Origin: Chitinophagaceae bacterium
GTDB lineage: Bacteria > Bacteroidota > Bacteroidia > Chitinophagales > Chitinophagaceae
Direction: 5' to 3'
Length of the DNA stretch: 5,604 bases
NCBI GenBank assembly: GCA_003135585.1
Contig: PLCH01000640.1
Coordinates: 1 to 5,604, forward strand
Part shown: one piece after another, positions 1-5,500 of the stretch
Position numbering within the stretch: the first letter of the stretch is position 1
Layout of the letters: each line of letters opens with the position of its first letter
Position numbers and translations under genes: made by a program
Notes under the pieces: model-generated
What the model was told of the DNA's origin: nothing
Seen by the model: only the letters and a program-made list of their open reading frames with translations
Database searches by the model: none

Positions 1-383
1 GAGACATATTCAATACGCATTCCTTTCTGTAAAGCCCGAACGGCCCAACTATGCCTGGCTATGTGATAAGATATTTTCTTATCTATTCCCGCAAGTACCG
101 TTAACTTTCTCAAATCCTTGTAGGTATAAGAAGTTGCGGAAGAGATAGCATTATGTGTTTTTATTCTGTCTTGCTCTGCGGGTGATAATTTAATCAAAGG
201 GAATATAAAAGAATTGGGATTTGCTTTTTTCATCCAGTTCTTTTTCATTGTAAGTTTGTAATATACCTGTAAAATCAACAATGATTTCTCAGGAAATTTA
301 ATGCGTATATCTTCTTTTGTTTTTTTAATCTGAAAGTTTAGATGAGTTCCATCTGCTATCAATGATATTGCAGTGGTGATAGA
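1..383 (-). pseudogene. Tyrosine recombinase (integrase) catalytic-domain fragment, 5'-truncated and cut by window edge
   Basis: The minus-strand frame is open from just after the stop at 384-386 to the left edge, about 127 residues. It reads like the catalytic domain of Bacteroidota tyrosine recombinases, which cut and rejoin DNA at attachment sites of integrative elements. Visible landmarks are a beta-hairpin-like stretch DGTHLNFQIKKTKE with the candidate catalytic lysine, then FPEKSLLIL, then LTVLAGIDKKISYHIARHSW with the HxxR box (HIAR, at 54-65), then the start of the GMRIEYVS helix. The N-terminal SAM-like DNA-binding domain and the first catalytic arginine (usually in a G-R-SD motif just before this region) are absent. 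Two consecutive stops (384-389) close the frame and nothing integrase-like precedes them. The nucleophilic tyrosine would lie beyond the left edge. An internal ATG at 248 could start a shorter ORF but would omit conserved sequence. Recombinase family is well supported; the pseudogene status is inferred from the missing 5' half. Confidence 0.72.
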
Positions 384-486
384 TTATTACAATGCTCTTT
401 CTGTTGATACGTATCAGGAACCATTGGAGTGATTAAGTGGTTTCAGTGAGAAATGCAGGAAGTACAACAAAATTCGAAGCCTACCA
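361..486. other. Unassigned junction sequence between two truncated genes
   Basis: These ~125 bases separate the broken integrase from the broken DUF3108 gene. Neither protein's missing part can be found here in any of the three minus-strand frames. The plus strand has a 27-residue stretch ending at a TGA near 430 without a start codon, which I do not believe is a gene. I see no clear terminal inverted repeats, target duplication or tRNA remnant. It is best read as foreign or rearranged DNA at a recombination junction. Confidence 0.4.
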
Positions 487-762
487 TTAAGGCTGGACCT
501 TAAAGAATTTATCATAAAAACCATTTGTTTTGCCATCTACCACAATGTGGTAAACTGTTTTCCCATTGAGTTGTTCAAGACTGCTATGTAAAGTAGCTTC
601 TCCTGCTGCAAAATAAATCCCAAGAGTATAATAAACCCTGTATGTGGTAACTTCATTTGCCTGAAATGATGTATTCCGGATACCGCAGAAATCATCACCC
701 GCCTTCATGGGAGCTGATATTGCCATTAATAAAAAAACAAAAACAGAGGTATTTAATCTCAT
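487..762 (-). pseudogene. DUF3108-family secreted protein, N-terminal stub only
   Basis: The 91-residue product begins with a signal peptide (residues 1 to about 22, hydrophobic VFVFLLMAISAP). The mature start DDFCGIRNTSFQANE, then YRVYYTLGIYFAAGEATL, LEQLNGKTVYHIVVDGKT and FYDKFFKV, resemble the beginning of DUF3108 proteins of Bacteroidota as I recall them. These are exported proteins of unknown function, usually about 250-280 residues long. After FFKV, where the family normally continues with an R/D-rich 'RDRYE'-like segment, this frame gives only QP and a stop. The other two minus-strand frames downstream do not resume the family. The gene is therefore cut after roughly one third of its length, probably by the event that created the 361-486 junction. 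The start is ATG at 762; no Shine-Dalgarno sequence is evident. It could still be expressed as a short secreted peptide, but I regard it as non-functional. Confidence 0.65.
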
Positions 763-877
763 CTATTACCAAATAATTGAATGCTTAAAATTAAAAAACT
801 CCCTATCAATGCCGGTATTATTAAATTGACAATCCAAATACCTAATTATGCAGCAAATATGCCAATTGTATAAAACT

Positions 878-904
878 GAAAAATGCCAGGATTTAAATGC
901 TGGC
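878..904 (-). repeat. Imperfect 20-bp palindrome followed by a short T-run (weak terminator or operator)
   Basis: Bases 885-904 read GCCAGGATTTAAATGCTGGC, a palindrome with one mismatched pair (GCCAG/CTGGC flanking ATTTAAAT). On the minus strand it is followed by ATTTTT. It could be a second, weaker terminator behind the lipoprotein gene, or a protein-binding site upstream of the DUF3108 stub. The stem without loop bases is more operator-like than terminator-like. Confidence 0.3.
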
Positions 905-1000
905 TTCCCACCGCAATCCTAATTATGTCAAAAAAGTAAAACCTGGGACAATTGCCATTATCAAAAACATTACAATAATACCGCGTCGAGTTTGGTCAGG

Positions 1001-1037
1001 CAATAAAAAAATCCGGCGCAAAAATTTTGCGCCGGAT
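1001..1037 (-). terminator. Strong intrinsic terminator of the collagen-like lipoprotein gene
   Basis: Bases 1011-1023 (ATCCGGCGCAAAA) and 1025-1037 (TTTTGCGCCGGAT) are perfect 13-base inverted arms around one base. In practice the GC-rich ATCCGGCGC/GCGCCGGAT part is the stem and the A/T bases form the loop. Read on the minus strand, the hairpin is followed directly by TTTTTTATTG. It begins 22 bases after the stop codon at 1060. On the plus strand no T-run follows, so it serves the minus strand only. Confidence 0.9.
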
Positions 1038-1059
1038 AAAATTATCATTGAAAATTCAC

Positions 1060-1587
1060 TTAATTAGAACTTATATTGTCCTGCAGCCCGAACAATTTTT
1101 TAATATCCTGGTAACTCATTTCCAGCAATTGCTGTTTTGTATAACCCTTTCCAGGACCAGAAGATAGGCTGTTGCCGGTAGTAACAGTGCCGTGCACTAT
1201 AACATATCTATAGCTCCAACCCGTATTGGCATAAGAAAGGTCCTTCGTAGAGATCAAATAAATAGTATCTACGGTATAAGTTACATTTAGCCCTTCAGAA
1301 GCGTTAAATACAAAACTATTGCCTGCTGAGTTAACATATGATAAATATGACAATACAAGACCGCTATCCAAAACGGCTTTTGTTATAGCAGGAGCGGTGA
1401 TCGCCTGTTCATAAGCACTATCAGTAGTATTGAATGTCATGGTCACTTGGGTCCAGGCTGAATGGAGTGTGCTATCGGGACCGGCAGGACCAGCAGGGCC
1501 GGCAGGGCCGGCTGTCCCTTTTGAACAGCTAATGAATACAACAGGGCTCAATAAGAAAAGAATTGAAAAAAGTTTTAAGTTTTTCAT
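1060..1587 (-). CDS. Collagen-like (Gly-X-Y) repeat lipoprotein
   Basis: The 175-residue protein starts MKNLKLFSILFLL with a lipoprotein signal peptide. The lipobox is VFIS followed by Cys21, so it should be lipidated at Cys21, with SK after the cysteine. Residues 24-38 form five Gly-X-Y triplets (GTA, three GPA, GPD), a very short collagen-like segment. The rest is a Ser/Thr-rich, beta-strand-like domain (about 45-145) containing a WSYRYVIVHGT strand, and it ends in a helix MSYQDIKKLFGLQ. A 'RYVI-hG ... Y-dlkkLfgi' ending after a short collagen-like stalk is a pattern I recognise from Bacteroidota lipoproteins annotated only as collagen-like or hypothetical, so the architecture is familiar but the function unknown. 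Most likely it is attached to the outer membrane, possibly surface exposed. It is monocistronic: terminator 22 bases downstream and 470 gene-free bases upstream. ATG at 1587 is the only start that keeps the signal peptide; the leader just before it is AT-rich with no Shine-Dalgarno. Confidence 0.85.
   Translation of the reverse strand: MKNLKLFSILFLLSPVVFISCSKGTAGPAGPAGPAGPDSTLHSAWTQVTMTFNTTDSAYEQAITAPAITKAVLDSGLVLSYLSYVNSAGNSFVFNASEGLNVTYTVDTIYLISTKDLSYANTGWSYRYVIVHGTVTTGNSLSSGPGKGYTKQQLLEMSYQDIKKLFGLQDNISSN
1474..1518 (-). repeat. In-frame 9-bp tandem repeats encoding Gly-Pro-Ala units
   Basis: The segment encodes five Gly-X-Y triplets. At DNA level it is a run of near-identical 9-base units (variants of GGGCCGGCA and GGACCGGCA on the plus strand), much richer in GC than the surrounding DNA. 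Because the unit is a multiple of three, gain or loss of copies would change stalk length without breaking the frame. Confidence 0.8.
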
Positions 1588-1656
1588 AATTATAAAATTT
1601 GAGTTAAAAATGATTTAATAGATAACTATGGGAAAAAGAGGCCTGGTAAGGAAGTC

Positions 1657-1668
1657 TATTCACTGAAT
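1657..1668. repeat. Palindromic 12-mer TATTCACTGAAT, copy 1 (operator-like)
   Basis: ATTCA-C-TGAAT (1658-1668) is a perfect 11-bp palindrome. The same 12 bases recur exactly at 1856-1867. This copy lies about 70 bases upstream of the lipoprotein start codon, a position where a regulator could act. No regulator is identified. Confidence 0.4.
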
Positions 1669-1855
1669 TTGTATTTCAATTAACTTGATATATTAGAATT
1701 GGTTTAGAAATAGTTGTTTCGACAATTTAAACGAGGCAAGGTTTAATTGTAATGATATATTTTTTTAAATATGTTATAAGTTATATTCAAGAGTCTGAAA
1801 ATACTTTGTATCAACTACAAAGCAATAAAAATCAGGTCAGTATCTACCAGATTGT

Positions 1856-1867
1856 TATTCACTGAAT
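1856..1867. repeat. Palindromic 12-mer TATTCACTGAAT, copy 2
   Basis: Exact second copy of the 12-mer at 1657-1668, in the same orientation and 199 bases away, about 270 bases upstream of the lipoprotein gene and downstream of the sigma factor stop. Confidence 0.4.
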
Positions 1868-2058
1868 ACTTTAAAATTATTCTTTAAGAATAAACCAGGT
1901 TAATGAAGTATTGCCTGCACTACCTAACATTCAAAAAGAAATGGCTGCAAATAAATGACCAAGGTCCTATTTTTTTTATGCCAAATTCAAAATCATGATT
2001 GGGTATATAGAAAAATGTTTAGCCTGTTAAATAATATTCCATTCTAAGATAAATTATA

Positions 2059-2646
2059 TCAAACCAAACTTTTTCTGTCAACCTTTGACGCCCCGGTATC
2101 CATCTGTTCCTTTAGATTTAGGATCTTTCTCAGGTTTTCTCTTGCTTTACATAAGTTTGATTTTGATGTCCCTATTGAAATACCTAAAATTTCGCCGATT
2201 TCTTCATGTGTCAATCCTTCAATAACAAATAAATTAAAGACCGTTCTGTATGCCGGAGATAACTCGCGAATCGCACCAATGATCTCCTTATACGACAAAA
2301 CATCGATTCCATTTTCATTGTGATCAGGGATTCCTTCCGTTTCTTTTGACAATACATGCCCATTTAGGGAGAAAGCGTTTCTGCGGCAATGGTCGATGCA
2401 GGTATTAATAAGAATGCGTTTAAACCATCCCTTCAAGGCAACCAGACAATTAGTATTTCTGCTTTCATCAAATTGATGAATATTTTGGAAAAGTTTGACA
2501 AAACCTTCATTTACGATTTCCTCTGTCTGACTAGCCGTGTTATGGTAACGGTAACAAATTACCATCGCATACCCTTTCAGCTGTTCATATAACTCCTTCT
2601 GACTCCTTCGCTCACCGTTGCGGCAGCCCTGCAAGAGGGAACTCAT
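2059..2646 (-). CDS. ECF-type RNA polymerase sigma factor (stand-alone)
   Basis: The 195-residue protein (from ATG at 2646) has the two-domain layout of extracytoplasmic-function sigma-70 factors, which direct RNA polymerase to a small regulon in response to envelope signals. Region 2 covers about residues 15-90: acidic helix TEEIVNEGFVKLFQNIHQFD, then LKGWFKRILINTCIDHCRR, which would bind core enzyme and the -10 element. Region 4 covers about 121-176: LSPAYRTVFNLFVIEGLTHE, then the helix-turn-helix EEIGEILGISIGTSKSNLCKAR for the -35 element. The typical linker separates them, and length is normal for the family. The ORF extends to TTG at 2667 (202 residues), which would give a leader closer to that of the second sigma factor here; neither start has a good ribosome site. 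No anti-sigma or barrel gene follows downstream, unlike its paralogue at 4753-5322, with which it shares about 31 of 55 aligned residues in region 4. Sigma identity is firm; its regulon is unknown. Confidence 0.92.
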   Translation of the reverse strand: MSSLLQGCRNGERRSQKELYEQLKGYAMVICYRYHNTASQTEEIVNEGFVKLFQNIHQFDESRNTNCLVALKGWFKRILINTCIDHCRRNAFSLNGHVLSKETEGIPDHNENGIDVLSYKEIIGAIRELSPAYRTVFNLFVIEGLTHEEIGEILGISIGTSKSNLCKARENLRKILNLKEQMDTGASKVDRKSLV

Positions 2647-2903
2647 CTGCTTATTGTAGTTTATCAAAATGTGGATTATTAAAGTGCTAATTCATTTGAC
2701 AACCCTTACTGTTTCATGTAACGCCAAACTATAACAAATCATATAGACAATAGGGTTTCCATCGATAAAATTCCATTTTGTGATGATGGATCTGAGTGCA
2801 AGAATTAATTAAAAATTAACAATTGAAAGCCAACCCTATTCTGTATACTTTTTTTCACGCAAATAAATCGATATTTCAAAAAACTATTCTCCGGTACATT
2901 CTG

Positions 2904-3128
2904 TCATTTCGCCATAAATAAATAATGATCAGGAAATACAAGGTAGTAGGAATAAACTCGTTCCAAAAAACTTACCGCCTTGTCGATCCTCGAATGCGCA
3001 GGAGAAATAAATGATTTAAAAAGCCGAAAAGCCTCTGCATCAATAATATCCCTTTTATCCTAGATCCCCGAATGAACCAATAAGAAAAATAATAATAATG
3101 AGATCAAAAAAAAGCTGATATCAATTAC
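2904..3128 (-). pseudogene. Possible decayed small secreted-protein gene
   Basis: On the minus strand, one frame reads a hydrophobic stretch (ISFFLISLLLFFLLVHSG) that ends at a TAG (3060-3062). The same frame then continues for 51 codons to TGA at 2904-2906, with protein-like composition (RDIIDAEAFRLFKSFISP, AHSRIDKAVSFLERVYSYY, LVFPDHYLFMAK). No ATG precedes the hydrophobic part; the frame is closed by another TAG just upstream. The hydrophobic run partly reflects T-rich DNA and may be chance. I do not recognise the family. If real, it is a dead gene with a nonsense mutation; it may equally be noise. Confidence 0.2.
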
Positions 3129-3150
3129 CTATTATATAGAAACCACCCTT

Positions 3151-3170
3151 AAAAAGATGATCATCCTTTT
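3151..3170. repeat. 20-bp near-palindrome
   Basis: AAAAAGATGATCATCCTTTT has the perfect 10-bp core GATGATCATC (3156-3165), then one mismatched pair, then AAAA/TTTT. It sits in gene-free DNA 225 bases beyond the barrel gene stop. It may be an operator relic or simply part of the decayed region; it is not a good terminator because the stem is AT-rich and no T-run follows beyond it. Confidence 0.3.
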
Positions 3171-3313
3171 AGAAAATAATTAAGGGAATAAGACTTTTGC
3201 AAATATTTCAGCATAGTTTTCGCTCTCCCTGAATTAGATGCTTATAGAAGTGAAATGGTTGGGTCAATTAGAAATTCAGATCATTTATGAAACCTGTAAC
3301 TCAGTAATACTTG

Positions 3314-3352
3314 AAAAAAGCCCTTGACTGTAGACTTTGTAAAGTCAGGCCC
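3314..3352 (-). terminator. Intrinsic terminator of the sigma/beta-barrel operon
   Basis: On the minus strand GGGCCTGACT and AGTCAAGGGC form a stem (TGACT/AGTCA, a bulged A, then CC/GG) around a loop that can itself fold as GACTTTACAAAGTC. TTTTTT (3314-3319) follows immediately. It lies 43 bases past the stop of the barrel gene, so it should end the two-gene transcript before the stand-alone sigma gene. Confidence 0.7.
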
Positions 3353-3395
3353 ATATTCTGTGAAAAATTTTATCATGCCCGGTTTCTTCATCATA

Positions 3396-4745
3396 TTAAA
3401 ATCTATGACTTATTCCGAGTCCTATCCCAAAGTTATATGGATAAGTTGAAAACGCGCTATGAATATTGATTGGGCCGAGTGCATTATTAAAGCTAGGTAT
3501 CAGATTGATCCACCAGTTCGAATCGAATTGGTATTGCAATTCGGTTTTCAATAAAATGCCATAATTGATTTTTTTAAGGCCATGCATGGTTACGATAGAT
3601 TCTTTCTGATTATAAAGTGATCCCTCTATTTTCGATTCTACTGTTGCACTGGTCAGGAAGTTAAACGTTACACCGGCGCCGGTAAGCAAAGTAAATCTCT
3701 TCACCTTAAACCCATAAGATGCAATCAAGGGTAGAGTAAGATAGTGCCGTCTGCTATGCGCTTTATCCGTCAATGCACTGTCGCCCACGTTTGGGGCGAC
3801 GGACGAGGAAGATGGCAGGTATCCATATCCGGAGATAGTATTGATCCTGAATTGAACATTGCCGTTATTATCTTTTTCTGCAAAAGATTTGGAAGGATTA
3901 ATGATACTGCTGGACCAGGAATAACTGAGCCCTGATTGAATGATCCATTTTCTTTTTAATCTATAGTTCAATAAAATCCCGCCGGATGCGGAAAAAAAAT
4001 GTCTTTCCTTTTTTTTGATTTGTCGTTCGTCAGCGGCGTTCGCATCATTGTCAGACAGTTTATAACCTACAAACTCCGGTGAAAAATAACTGGTAACCGA
4101 AAAACGGTCTAACCTGCTAATCCGTTTAGAATTTGTCACTCCATTTAAACTATTTATCTCTCCCGTCAGGAGCTGGTTTTTGTCAACCTCTAATGATAAA
4201 GTTTTTGTGGTTAACGGATGGAGGTTAACAGTGTGCACAGTGTCTAAAAAAGCATCCTGAAATTCCTTTTCAATGGATGACCAAACAGAACTCCTGGATA
4301 AATGTTCTTCTATCTCCTTGATATGGTTATTAAGAACATCGATTGGGCTGGCATTCTTATTATTTAAACCCATCCCATTCAAATCCCTTCTCCTGATCAG
4401 TTTTTCCGTTGCTGAAGAAGGCGAAAGATCATTTCTGTTTTGAAGTTTGGAATTATTCTCGATTTTCTGTGTAGATACAACCATTTCATCACCACTTCCA
4501 TGGAGCTCCTTCTTTTGATCGTTTTTGTAATGAACAAAGGTTAGTATTCCCAAAGAAATTAATAAAACAAGAAGACATGCTGACACCCAAACAAGGAAAC
4601 GGTACCTAGATTTGTAAATAAGGGCATTGCCTCTATCCAATTGACGCTCGATTTTCTCCCAGATGTCTTTGGAAGGTTCGTCTCTATAGGATTGTAAGGA
4701 ATCCTTAAATAATTTATCAATGTTATCAGGTAAATTTTCGTCCAT
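3396..4745 (-). CDS. Membrane-anchored outer-membrane beta-barrel protein, putative partner of the upstream ECF sigma factor
   Basis: The 449-residue protein has four parts. Residues 1-48 are a charged, helical cytoplasmic head (MDENLPDNIDKLFKDSL, then PSKDIWEKIERQLD). Residues 50-72 are one transmembrane helix (LVWVSACLLVLLISLGILTF). Residues 75-215 are a polar, Asn/Ser/Lys-rich linker. Residues about 217-449 resemble PorT/OMP_b-brl type outer-membrane barrels: alternating strands such as FFSASGGILLNYRL, YLTLPLIASYGFKV, FTLLTGAGVTFNFL and YPYNFGIGLGI, ending in the C-terminal phenylalanine typical of outer-membrane proteins. It starts 7 bases after the sigma gene stop, so the two are surely co-transcribed. 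I chose ATG at 4745, preceded by AGAAGG, over the in-frame TTG at 4763, which would overlap the sigma gene and add six residues. The head could be an anti-sigma or sigma-docking domain, by analogy with FecR-like and other single-helix anti-sigma factors; this is inference. The layout recurs in Bacteroidota next to ECF sigma genes, usually annotated only as beta-barrel protein. Confidence 0.8.
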   Translation of the reverse strand: MDENLPDNIDKLFKDSLQSYRDEPSKDIWEKIERQLDRGNALIYKSRYRFLVWVSACLLVLLISLGILTFVHYKNDQKKELHGSGDEMVVSTQKIENNSKLQNRNDLSPSSATEKLIRRRDLNGMGLNNKNASPIDVLNNHIKEIEEHLSRSSVWSSIEKEFQDAFLDTVHTVNLHPLTTKTLSLEVDKNQLLTGEINSLNGVTNSKRISRLDRFSVTSYFSPEFVGYKLSDNDANAADERQIKKKERHFFSASGGILLNYRLKRKWIIQSGLSYSWSSSIINPSKSFAEKDNNGNVQFRINTISGYGYLPSSSSVAPNVGDSALTDKAHSRRHYLTLPLIASYGFKVKRFTLLTGAGVTFNFLTSATVESKIEGSLYNQKESIVTMHGLKKINYGILLKTELQYQFDSNWWINLIPSFNNALGPINIHSAFSTYPYNFGIGLGISHRF

Positions 4746-4752
4746 ACACCTT

Positions 4753-5322
4753 CTATTTCGCAACTTTTAAATTTCCAATTAATAATTTTTTCAAAATGGC
4801 CCTGGCATCTGATAAATTGGATTTGGAAGTACCTACTGTGATATGCAACAAAAGGGCAATTTCACGATGTTTCATCCCTTCGAAAACATATAGGTTAAAC
4901 ACCATGCGATAAGCAGGAGGCAACGTTTGAATCAACCGGATCAATTCCTTTTCACTAAGGCGGTCAATGAAATCATCAATGGTGGTTAAAAATATATGCT
5001 CTTCGGTTAGTGAAGTAATGCGATACAGGTTACCTTTGCCCCTATACCGCTGCAAAGCGCAATTGATCATTATTTTACGTAGCCATCCCTCAAAAGATCC
5101 AATCTTTTTATACTGATTAATACATCTATACATCTGCATGAACCCATCTTGAAGCACTTCTTCAGCTTCCTCTAAGTTTTTTGAGTAGCGTAAACATAAA
5201 GGCATCATTATCGGCGCGTATATATCATACAATTGCTTTTGGCAAGACCTATCTCCTGCCAAACATCCTTTAATGAGTTTTTGTAGTTCGCTTTCCGGAA
5301 TATTTCGCCTTTTGATAAACAT
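4753..5322 (-). CDS. ECF-type RNA polymerase sigma factor, first gene of the sigma/barrel operon
   Basis: The 189-residue protein is a standard two-domain ECF sigma factor. Region 2 is at about residues 27-95 (EEAEEVLQDGFMQMYRCINQ, then FEGWLRKIMINCALQRYR). Region 4 is at about 127-181, with the conserved LPPAYRMVFNLYVFEGMKHR and the helix-turn-helix EIALLLHITVGTSKSNLSDAR, ending in the basic tail KKLLIGNLKVAK. ATG at 5322 is a sound start; no Shine-Dalgarno is visible, which is normal in this phylum. The next gene begins 7 bases after its stop and encodes the single-helix beta-barrel protein, its probable regulator. The gene reads divergently from the exported-protein gene at the right edge, with 178 bases between them for promoters. 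I find no TAnnTTTG element upstream, so it may be expressed weakly or from a promoter recognised by itself or another ECF factor. It is a paralogue of the sigma factor at 2059-2646. Confidence 0.93.
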   Translation of the reverse strand: MFIKRRNIPESELQKLIKGCLAGDRSCQKQLYDIYAPIMMPLCLRYSKNLEEAEEVLQDGFMQMYRCINQYKKIGSFEGWLRKIMINCALQRYRGKGNLYRITSLTEEHIFLTTIDDFIDRLSEKELIRLIQTLPPAYRMVFNLYVFEGMKHREIALLLHITVGTSKSNLSDARAILKKLLIGNLKVAK

Positions 5323-5427
5323 AGATGCAGTAAATCTTTAAATGGTTGGGTGGATCAGATAATAAATTAAATACCAAGTCATATTCCATATTTCAGTAAA
5401 TAATCACTTAATTTTACGCTACAACCT

Positions 5428-5460
5428 TTTGGATTAACTCTCGTATAGCTATTAAATTTT
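5428..5460 (+). promoter_or_regulatory. Possible Bacteroidota-type promoter for the rightmost gene
   Basis: TTTG at 5428-5431 and TAAATTTT at 5453-5460 resemble the -33 (TTTG) and -7 (TAnnTTTG) elements of Bacteroidota housekeeping promoters, with one mismatch and a 21-base spacer. Transcription would start near 5467, leaving a leader of roughly 35 bases before the apparent coding start at 5501. Confidence 0.25.
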
Positions 5461-5500
5461 GCTTGCTTATTTTATTGTAACGTTCTTAATAAATCATTGT

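Larger units (their letters stand above)
1588..2058. other. Gene-free stretch between the lipoprotein and the stand-alone sigma factor gene
   Basis: No convincing ORF is present in any frame; the sequence is AT-rich with frequent stops. It should contain the promoter of the lipoprotein gene and the 3' end of the sigma transcript, but I see no clear TAnnTTTG-type promoter and no T-tailed terminator hairpin for the minus strand. Two things stand out: the duplicated palindrome ATTCACTGAAT at 1658 and 1857, and a small perfect hairpin at 1804-1822 (CTTTGTA, loop TCAAC, TACAAAG) without a T-run. Confidence 0.6.
2647..3313. other. Gene-free stretch upstream of the stand-alone sigma factor, with possible decayed coding sequence
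   Basis: No intact gene is visible over about 650 bases. The part next to the sigma gene must hold its promoter; TATAGTTTG on the minus strand near 2726-2734 resembles the Bacteroidota -7 element but with one extra base, so I do not call it. The inverted pair AATAGGGTT (2749-2757) and AACCCTATT (2832-2840) flanks 74 bases there. Further up are a protein-like broken frame (2904-3059), its possible signal-peptide part (3060-3128), and a near-palindrome at 3151-3170. Confidence 0.5.

Noticed and set aside
346..432. Plus-strand open stretch ending in SVDTYQEPLE
   Set aside because: No start codon and too short. It lies in the rearranged junction and matches nothing I recognise.
841..927. Direct repeat CCTAATTATG at 841-850 and 918-927
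   Set aside because: Only ten AT-rich bases with no shared flanks; expected by chance at this composition.
1430..1618. Plus-strand ORF with GPAGPAGPAGPA (62 codons)
   Set aside because: It is the antisense shadow of the collagen-like repeat. The GGNCC-rich repeat encodes Gly-Pro-Ala on both strands. No signal peptide, and it covers the true gene's start.
1804..1822. Perfect 7-bp hairpin CTTTGTA/TACAAAG
   Set aside because: No T-run on either side and AT-rich stem. It is 236 bases beyond the sigma stop, so it is unlikely to be its terminator.
1945..1979. GACCAAGGTC followed by a run of eight T on the plus strand, terminator-like
   Set aside because: The stem would be only four base pairs with a two-base loop, and there is no plus-strand gene to terminate.
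2389..2592. Plus-strand ORF of 67 codons inside the orphan sigma gene
   Set aside because: Antisense to conserved sigma regions 2 and the linker; no recognisable protein features.
2925..3014. Plus-strand 29-residue ORF (MIRKYKVVGINSF...)
   Set aside because: Short and Arg/Lys-rich, overlaps the broken minus-strand frame, no terminator or conserved context. Chance is more likely.
3744..3935. Plus-strand ORF of 63 codons inside the beta-barrel gene
   Set aside because: Antisense to barrel strands; composition is unlike a real protein and no signal or context supports it.
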